Shown here: positions 8,041-12,363 of the stretch, piece after piece | How the letters are laid out: each line of letters starts with the position of its first letter | How positions within the stretch are numbered: position 1 is the first letter of the stretch | Source of the DNA: Candidatus Cloacimonadota bacterium | GTDB taxonomy: Bacteria > Cloacimonadota > Cloacimonadia > Cloacimonadales > TCS61 | Length of the DNA stretch: 12,363 bases | NCBI GenBank assembly: GCA_016931665.1 | Contig: JAFGEH010000109.1 | Location: forward strand, 1 to 12,363 | Direction of reading: 5' to 3' | The notes under the pieces: generated by a model | The model's input: the letters and a program-made list of their open reading frames with translations, nothing else | What the model was told of the DNA's origin: nothing | Databases searched by the model: none | Program-made: the position numbers and the translations under genes

Positions 8041-8117
8041 AGTTTCTGTTCCTCCAAAACAATTTTATTTCAACTATGCCTACCTGACTACGGTTTCCAA
8101 GATTGTCAAATATTCTT

Positions 8118-8330
8118 TTACACAACTGTTCTGCTACCAGAAGGATAATTGAATAACTCTGATATCTGGGAAAAAGTGGCCGATAATGTGACATCCTGTC
8201 CCATTTTATCTCCAGGCTGCATTATCAGCTTCCGATTTTCTGTTCCCAAATTAGAGAGATCGAAAAACTTTACAGGTAACCAGTAACTTTTACCGATAGA
8301 ATTATAATAAACCTGAGATTTGGCATCCAT
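8118..8330 (-). CDS. Doubtful small ORF upstream of exbB
   Basis: This 70-codon ATG frame has an ordinary-looking amino-acid mix (for example VYYNSIGKSYWLPVKFFDL and LIMQPGDKMGQDVTLSATF) and ends 77 bases before exbB. For it: protein-like composition, the same strand as the operon, and no other gene on top of it. Against it: no ribosome site before the ATG, no recognised motif, no signal peptide or membrane segment, and a TATAAT box for the other strand inside it. It could be a small unknown protein, the remnant of a longer gene, or chance. Confidence 0.3.
   Translation of the reverse strand: MDAKSQVYYNSIGKSYWLPVKFFDLSNLGTENRKLIMQPGDKMGQDVTLSATFSQISELFNYPSGSRTVV
8303..8308 (+). promoter_or_regulatory. 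Candidate -10 box for the aro operon
   Basis: A perfect TATAAT within GAATTATAATAAACC. At a 17-base spacing the -35 position reads CCAGTA, a poor match to TTGACA. A start near 8315 would give a leader of about 200 bases before the aroC ATG at 8517, enough to contain both hairpins. A perfect -10 hexamer can occur by chance in AT-rich DNA. Confidence 0.35.
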
Positions 8331-8359
8331 TTTGCATTAGATTAAGGTGTGTGAGGGTG

Positions 8360-8387
8360 AATCAGGAATTCATGGGGCCTCCTGATT
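8360..8387 (+). promoter_or_regulatory. Leader hairpin 1 of the aro operon
   Basis: A perfect 8-base inverted repeat: AATCAGGA at 8360-8367 pairs with TCCTGATT at 8380-8387 across a 12-base loop. The left arm contains the AGGA that would serve as ribosome site for the ATG at 8372, so folding would hide both. It stands directly before hairpin 2, consistent with a pause or 1:2-type stem in an attenuator. The pairing is seen directly; the role is inferred. Confidence 0.5.
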
Positions 8388-8527
8388 ACCATATCTGTTT
8401 TTCTCTTTTCGGGAAAAACAGATATGGTTTCCCTCTTTTTTTTTATAGTAAACTCCTAAACGACAAATTGGTTGACATTTTTATTTTGCCCATCTCTTCT
8501 CACTGCAGGAGAGCATATGAATGCTAA
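8372..8527 (+). CDS. Possible Phe/Tyr-rich leader peptide ORF
   Basis: This ATG frame of 51 codons starts in the loop of hairpin 1 and ends in a TAA 11 bases into aroC. Eight of its first 25 codons are Phe or Tyr, including Phe-Phe-Tyr at codons 23-25, which lie over the T-run. AGGA ends 4 bases before the ATG, which is close but possible. This would fit ribosome-mediated attenuation by the products of the prephenate pathway. The caveat is serious: T-rich terminator DNA gives Phe codons by itself, and the frame extends well past the T-run, unlike classical leader peptides. Confidence 0.2.
   Translation: MGPPDYHICFSLFGKNRYGFPLFFYSKLLNDKLVDIFILPISSHCRRAYEC
8388..8446 (+). terminator. Attenuator-like terminator region upstream of aroC
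   Basis: A long perfect stem pairs 8388-8403 with 8413-8428 (outer part ACCATATCTG with CAGATATGGT), 16 base pairs. Two more pairs inside (a T-G wobble at 8404/8412 and C-G at 8405/8411) would leave a 5-base loop. Seven bases after the stem comes a run of nine T (8436-8444). A competing hairpin pairs GGGAAA at 8411-8416 with TTTCCC at 8428-8433 and sits two bases from that T-run. The two structures share bases, so they exclude each other. No plus-strand gene ends upstream, so this is not an ordinary gene-end terminator. It more likely controls read-through into aroC. Confidence 0.6.
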
Positions 8528-9818
8528 CACTTGGGACAAGTTTCTGGGTATAACTTCCTTCGGAGAAAGTCATGGCCCGTTGATGGGTGTTGTGATTGAA
8601 TCGGTCAAACCTGGTATGATTTTCCCCATTCAACAGTTAAAGAAGGAACTCAAACGCCGCAGACCAGGAGGCGGTGTAGTCGGGACAACCCGTATTGAAC
8701 AGGATGATTTTGAGATAGTCTCTGGCATATTCCAAGGCCGAACAACCGGCATGCCAATCTGCCTGCTTTTCCCGAACTGTGGTTACAATTCGTCCGATTA
8801 TGAAAACTTAAAGGATATATTCCGGCCCGGGCATGGCGACTACGCTCTCTGGCAGAAATTCAAGATATACGATTATCGCGGTGGCGGGAGGATATCGGGA
8901 CGAGAGACCATAGCCAGAGTAGCAGCAGGTGCACTGGTCAACAAAGCCCTGGGCAAAATCAGGATCAGCTCCCGAACACTCGGAATTGGCCCCTTTCAGA
9001 CAGCTGCGGTTCAGGATAATATTTCGAATGAACTTTACTGGCCGGATAAGGATTCTCTGCCGGAACTGCTGAATTTTCTTCAGAAACTGAAGGATGGAAA
9101 AGATTCCGTAGGCGGGCTCGTGGAAGTCCAGATTGAAAATATACCAGCTGGTTTGGGAGATCCCGTCTTCGAGAAGCTGGAAGCAAATCTGGCCCAGGCG
9201 ATCATGTCCATCGGCGGCGTTCGGGGATTTGAAATTGGAACAGGTTTCCAGCTGGCAGAAATGACTGGTCAGCAGGCTAATGATCAAATTACTTCCACCG
9301 GATTTCTTTCCAATCACGCCGGGGGGATTGCAGCCGGCATTACTACAGGACAGCCAGTGGTTCTCCGTTATGCAGTTAAACCTACTTCGTCCATCGGACT
9401 ATCACAACAGACAATTGATACCCGGGGACGTGATCGGTCCCTGCTGATTAATGGCAGACATGATACCTGCCTGATACCCAGGATCATACCAGTGGCCGAA
9501 GCTATGATAAAACTTGTTCTGGCAGACGCCATCAGCTATCAGAGACTCCTGGCAGGGAAAAAACAGAAACTGTCTGATCTGCGGGAAGCTGTCGATAAAA
9601 TTGACGAGGATATCCTGGTGGCTCTGTTACGCCGGACCCGGATCACCCAACAAATAGGACGTTTAAAGAGAAATGAACATTTAAGTATATCCGATGCTGA
9701 CCGCGAAAAGAAAGTTCTTTCCAGCCTGAGTGAAAAAGCGGCCAACTGGGGCTTCAGTGATATTCCCATTTCCGATCTCTGGCAGATCATCTTCCGTTAC
9801 AGTAAAAGCAGGCAATGA
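8517..9818 (+). CDS. aroC: Bifunctional chorismate synthase - chorismate mutase fusion
   Basis: The protein has 433 residues. The start is the ATG at 8517, with AGGAG 5 bases upstream; an in-frame TTG at 8472 lacks a ribosome site and adds residues not seen in the family. Residues 1-345 are chorismate synthase (FMNH2-dependent conversion of EPSP to chorismate): TSFGESHG with catalytic His19, RRRPGGG, FRPGHGDY with the second active-site His, RGGGRISGRETIARVAAGA, and INGRHDTC. Residues 348-433 are an AroQ-type chorismate mutase (chorismate to prephenate). It aligns without gaps to the E. coli P-protein mutase domain. All active-site residues are kept: R356, R373, K384, D393, R396, E397, S429 and Q433 (E. 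coli R11, R28, K39, D48, R51, E52, S84, Q88). The stop overlaps the next start (ATGA). The mutase part would be named aroQ. Confidence 0.93.
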   Translation: MNANTWDKFLGITSFGESHGPLMGVVIESVKPGMIFPIQQLKKELKRRRPGGGVVGTTRIEQDDFEIVSGIFQGRTTGMPICLLFPNCGYNSSDYENLKDIFRPGHGDYALWQKFKIYDYRGGGRISGRETIARVAAGALVNKALGKIRISSRTLGIGPFQTAAVQDNISNELYWPDKDSLPELLNFLQKLKDGKDSVGGLVEVQIENIPAGLGDPVFEKLEANLAQAIMSIGGVRGFEIGTGFQLAEMTGQQANDQITSTGFLSNHAGGIAAGITTGQPVVLRYAVKPTSSIGLSQQTIDTRGRDRSLLINGRHDTCLIPRIIPVAEAMIKLVLADAISYQRLLAGKKQKLSDLREAVDKIDEDILVALLRRTRITQQIGRLKRNEHLSISDADREKKVLSSLSEKAANWGFSDIPISDLWQIIFRYSKSRQ

Positions 9819-11185
9819 TAATACTCTCTCTGCCTTTCCTGAATTCACAGTTTCTCCTTCGACAGGTTGAAAACCTGCCCGTCCGCTATAAATGGCTCGA
9901 ATTCAGATTAGACTTTCATCCAGAGCCGGTTTCATTTCCCTGCGAAATACTTACGGATAATTCTATCCTGACAATAAGAGACCAGAGCGAGGGTGGTAAA
10001 TTCCCCTTTGATTACTCCTGTAAAATTGATCTGTATAATAAAGCTCTTCTGAAATTCAAGGGATATGTCGACTGTGAAGCAAACCTTTTTCATCAGGATG
10101 ATATAGATCCTGAGCATCTGATAATATCCCGCCATTTCAGCACCTTCCCAGCAGCAGAAGAGCTGGATAACCTGCTGGACCTGGCAGAAAAGTTCGGACC
10201 GGCCTATCTGAAAGTAGCCTGCCCGCTTGATTCTTACCATCACCTCAGCCAAATTGGACAATTTATCCGCAATTCAGATAAGAATATTATTTTTGCCGGC
10301 TACGGATTTCTGGGTAAGCTGTCCCGCTTGCTTTATTCTGTCCTGGGTGCCCGGGGCACTTTTTTTTCTCTGGATGGCCTGGCAACTTACCCCGGTCAAA
10401 TATCTGCTTCCGAAGCAGAATTATTCAATATACATTCAATTACCACGTCCACCCGCCTGGGTGGCATCCTGGGTGGCGATCAAGTTTATAACTCTTTAGG
10501 CCTGACTCATTATAACGAGCTTTTTAAAACCCAGAACTGTGATGCCGTGTATCTGCCTTTCCCGGCTGTATCTTTCACGGATTTCAGGGGCTGGTTCAGG
10601 GAATATGAGCACCTTTTTTATGCCATCTCAATTACCATGCCCTTCAAACAACAGGCCTGTTATCTGGCTGAAACATCTCTGCAGGCTGCCAATTTATACG
10701 TGCCCGCAACCCGAAAACTGCTGAACACCGATGCTGCGGCTTTTCAGATGAGCCTGAATTTCCTGCAGTTCAAACCGGGTGAAACCATCCTGATCCTCGG
10801 TACTGGTGCCACAGCAGCAACTCTTTTAAGCTTGCTCCCAGCCACAACACGGATATTTGTCACCGGCAGAAACGAAACAAGGGGCAGGGTAATTGCCCCA
10901 CAATACAATTCCACTTTTATATCAATTAAGCAGGCAGCTTCACTACAATATGATCTCCTGGTCAATTGTACACCTCTGGGACTGGACCGGGAAAATCCCG
11001 CTGAAGTATTTAAACTTCAGCTGCCGGGAAAAGTTATTGACTTGGTTTATGGCCCCCGGGAAACTTCATTGATCAGGCTCTGCCGCCAGCGGAAAATTAA
11101 ATATGTTGATGGGAAAACATTCTGGGACTGGCAGGCGGTAATTCAGGAAAAAATCATGCTGGAGGAATTAAGGAGTTGTTTATGA
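9815..11185 (+). CDS. aroDE: Bifunctional 3-dehydroquinate dehydratase (type I) - shikimate dehydrogenase
   Basis: The protein has 456 residues. Residues 1-205 are a type I dehydratase: EFRLD at 29-33, R55, E59, D86/E88, H107 (general acid/base), Schiff-base K133 in YLKVAC, R171 in LSR and Q195 in PGQIS. All correspond to the Salmonella enzyme, with Thr191 at its Ser232 position. Residues 215-456 are a divergent shikimate dehydrogenase. The catalytic pair is kept as K278 (ITMPFK) and D306 (LNTD), along with N293, the NADP loop GTGATAA at 329-335, VNCTPLG, DLVYGP and Q440. The segment at 217-234 aligns gaplessly to the family GxxGxPIxHSxSPxxHN but has N226 and L228 at the two substrate-binding serines. 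The ATG overlaps the aroC stop by 4 bases with only a weak GCAGG, so translation is probably coupled. AroD-AroE fusions are known in plants and chlamydiae. Confidence 0.92.
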   Translation: MIILSLPFLNSQFLLRQVENLPVRYKWLEFRLDFHPEPVSFPCEILTDNSILTIRDQSEGGKFPFDYSCKIDLYNKALLKFKGYVDCEANLFHQDDIDPEHLIISRHFSTFPAAEELDNLLDLAEKFGPAYLKVACPLDSYHHLSQIGQFIRNSDKNIIFAGYGFLGKLSRLLYSVLGARGTFFSLDGLATYPGQISASEAELFNIHSITTSTRLGGILGGDQVYNSLGLTHYNELFKTQNCDAVYLPFPAVSFTDFRGWFREYEHLFYAISITMPFKQQACYLAETSLQAANLYVPATRKLLNTDAAAFQMSLNFLQFKPGETILILGTGATAATLLSLLPATTRIFVTGRNETRGRVIAPQYNSTFISIKQAASLQYDLLVNCTPLGLDRENPAEVFKLQLPGKVIDLVYGPRETSLIRLCRQRKIKYVDGKTFWDWQAVIQEKIMLEELRSCL

Positions 11186-12363
11186 AATTTTCAATGTTAA
11201 CTGCATTACCCTTTTTTCTGCTTCTTTCCTGTACCCGTGTGGAGATACCGGACGAAATTTCAACCGTATTAAGCCAATCCGGAACCAATCGTTCCGAGTT
11301 GATTTCCACTATTGCCAGATTTCAGGAAGATAACGATTCCCTACGTCTGGAATGTCTCTATTATCTGCTGGAAAATTCACAATATCATAACTATGCCGTT
11401 ATTGCCCTGTATGACAGCAACCGGGTGGAGATAGATTTTTCTGCTCTGGATTATGATAATTATGACCAGATAAGAAGCTCACTCGATTCTCTGGAAGCTG
11501 AATTGGGAGATTTATCCTGGGGCCTCCAAACCAGAAAAAACGATCCCGAATGCTTAAACACTGAATTCCTTATTCAAAATATTGACTTTGCCCTCTCCGC
11601 CTGGCAAAATTATACCTGGTCTCAAGATTATTCTTATAAGTTATTCCTTGAATATATTCTACCCTACCGGGGCAGCAGCGAGCCCCTTGAATCATGGCGT
11701 CCCTATTTTCAGGAGGCGCTTGCTGCAAAGATCGATTCCCTGCAGGGGGTCACTGATCCCCTGCAAATAGCTGTAGTTGCTAATCGCTGGTTGAAAGGAA
11801 TATTCAAATTCGATCCCAGGTTTTACTGCCATCCCACCGACCAGGGTTTAACTGAAATGTTATTCAACCAGTCAGGGCGTTGCGAAGATATGACCAATCT
11901 GGCCATCTATACCCTCCGCTCTCTCGGAATTGCCGTTACCAGTGATTATACACCCTATTGGGCCAACAGCGACAATAATCACGCCTGGAATGCCCTGATC
12001 ACACCTGCTGGTGAGGCCATCCCCTTTATGGGTGCCGAAGCAGAACCCGGTCTCTACAGACTCGGAGGAAAATTAGCCAAAGTATATCGCAAAACATTTT
12101 CAGCCCAGCCTGGAAACCTGGCCTTCAGAATAAACTCTGATTACAAGGTCCCAGCCTGGCTGAGCGGTAAGAACTATCTGGACGTCACCGCTTTTTATAC
12201 GGATGTATCCGATGTTATACTGACCCTGGAACCATCCCGGATCGATTCGGCAAAATTCGCCTATTTATGCGTATTCAACGGAGGTGAATGGCAGCCGATC
12301 CATTGGGGAGAGATAATAGATAACCAGGTAACTTTCTCCGCAATGGGAACCGGTATCTGTTAC
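11182..12363 (+). CDS. Transglutaminase-like lipoprotein, 3'-truncated by the window edge
   Basis: 394 codons are present and the frame is still open at the window end. The ATG overlaps the aroDE stop (ATGA) and has a strong AAGGAG 6 bases upstream. Residues 1-17 are a lipoprotein signal ending in the lipobox LLSC with Cys17, so the protein should be lipid-anchored in the envelope. Residues 20-190 are a helical, acidic region without a recognised domain. A transglutaminase-like core lies at about 195-290: NRWLKG, Cys234 in SGRCEDMTNLAIYTLRSLGI and His267 in NNHAWNALI match the nucleophile and His of the papain-like fold. The third residue (Asp in many members) is not obvious: PFMGAEAEPG stands there, a variant I associate with Bacteroidetes-type members. 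Beta-rich sequence follows from about 330. Substrate and reaction (protease or amidase rather than true cross-linking) are unknown. Confidence 0.85.
   Translation, partial: MKFSMLTALPFFLLLSCTRVEIPDEISTVLSQSGTNRSELISTIARFQEDNDSLRLECLYYLLENSQYHNYAVIALYDSNRVEIDFSALDYDNYDQIRSSLDSLEAELGDLSWGLQTRKNDPECLNTEFLIQNIDFALSAWQNYTWSQDYSYKLFLEYILPYRGSSEPLESWRPYFQEALAAKIDSLQGVTDPLQIAVVANRWLKGIFKFDPRFYCHPTDQGLTEMLFNQSGRCEDMTNLAIYTLRSLGIAVTSDYTPYWANSDNNHAWNALITPAGEAIPFMGAEAEPGLYRLGGKLAKVYRKTFSAQPGNLAFRINSDYKVPAWLSGKNYLDVTAFYTDVSDVILTLEPSRIDSAKFAYLCVFNGGEWQPIHWGEIIDNQVTFSAMGTGICY

Larger units (their letters stand above)
8041..8516. other. Divergent intergenic region between exbB and the aro operon
   Basis: These 476 bases hold no confidently real gene. 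They contain the exbB ribosome site (8050-8055), a doubtful 70-codon minus-strand ORF (8118-8330), a plus-strand TATAAT box (8303-8308), two successive inverted repeats (8360-8387 and 8388-8428), a 9-base T-run (8436-8444), and the aroC ribosome site (8507-8511). No tRNA-like or T-box signature was recognised. Control sites for both divergent operons most likely lie here. Confidence 0.8.

Noticed and set aside
8104..8109. TTGACA on the minus strand as a -35 box for exbB
   Set aside because: At spacings 16-19 there is no convincing -10 hexamer (CAGGTA at 17), so the exact exbB promoter is left unassigned.
7904..8194. 96-codon minus-strand frame overlapping the exbB start
   Set aside because: It runs out of frame through the conserved first membrane helix of ExbB and lacks protein-like features.
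8472..8477. TTGACA as a -35 box close to aroC
   Set aside because: The hexamer 17 bases downstream is TCTTCT, and neighbouring spacings give no -10 match.
8472..8516. Extended aroC start at an in-frame TTG, adding 15 residues
   Set aside because: AGGAG at 8507-8511 is well spaced from the ATG at 8517, and chorismate synthases normally begin just before the TFGESHG region. The extension also lies in T-rich leader DNA.
8341..8516. T-box or known riboswitch ahead of aroC
   Set aside because: I could not find the T-box antiterminator consensus or any aptamer core I recognise; only the hairpins and T-run are supported.
8808..9317. 169-codon minus-strand open frame inside aroC
   Set aside because: It is antisense to clearly conserved chorismate synthase sequence, with no domain or ribosome site seen.

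Overview
The window looks like a chromosomal segment of a Gram-negative, outer-membrane-bearing bacterium with moderate GC content. An ExbB/ExbD/TonB-type system, a lipoprotein with a clear lipobox, and a short signal-peptide protein rich in predicted beta strands of a type I associate with the FCB superphylum all point that way. Cloacimonadota or a nearby lineage is my best guess, but this rests on overall gene style, not on a marker gene. No rRNA, tRNA, CRISPR array, insertion sequence or phage gene was seen.

Layout. (1) Bases 1-3097, plus strand: the 3' part of a PAS-PAS sensor histidine kinase, a stand-alone CheY-like receiver, and a PDZ/radical-SAM/DUF512 protein of unknown reaction. (2) Bases 3101-8040, minus strand, read right to left: exbB, exbD and a tonB-like gene, then folP (dihydropteroate synthase with an N-terminal extension), cdaA (membrane diadenylate cyclase) and coaE (dephospho-CoA kinase), packed as an operon with overlaps of 4-14 bases. 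Downstream is a small exported beta-strand-rich protein. (3) Bases 8041-8516: a divergent intergenic region. It carries a -10-like box, two hairpins, a T-run, and a low-confidence small ORF on each strand. (4) Bases 8517-12363, plus strand: a chorismate synthase-chorismate mutase fusion, then a 3-dehydroquinate dehydratase-shikimate dehydrogenase fusion, then a transglutaminase-like lipoprotein that runs off the window. Each junction is an ATGA overlap.

How the genes work together. The two fusion proteins cover four reactions around the chorismate node: dehydroquinate to dehydroshikimate, dehydroshikimate to shikimate, EPSP to chorismate, and chorismate to prephenate. Shikimate kinase and EPSP synthase (AroK, AroA) are not in the window. 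The output is biased towards prephenate, hence Phe and Tyr. The leader ahead of this operon contains mutually exclusive hairpins and a T-run, which suggests transcription attenuation. The minus-strand cluster mixes envelope energy transduction with c-di-AMP, folate and CoA synthesis.

Most unusual points: the AroC-AroQ fusion, whose mutase domain keeps every catalytic residue; the AroDE fusion, whose shikimate dehydrogenase half lacks the usual substrate-binding serines; the attenuator-like leader; and a lipoprotein translationally coupled to an aromatic-biosynthesis operon.
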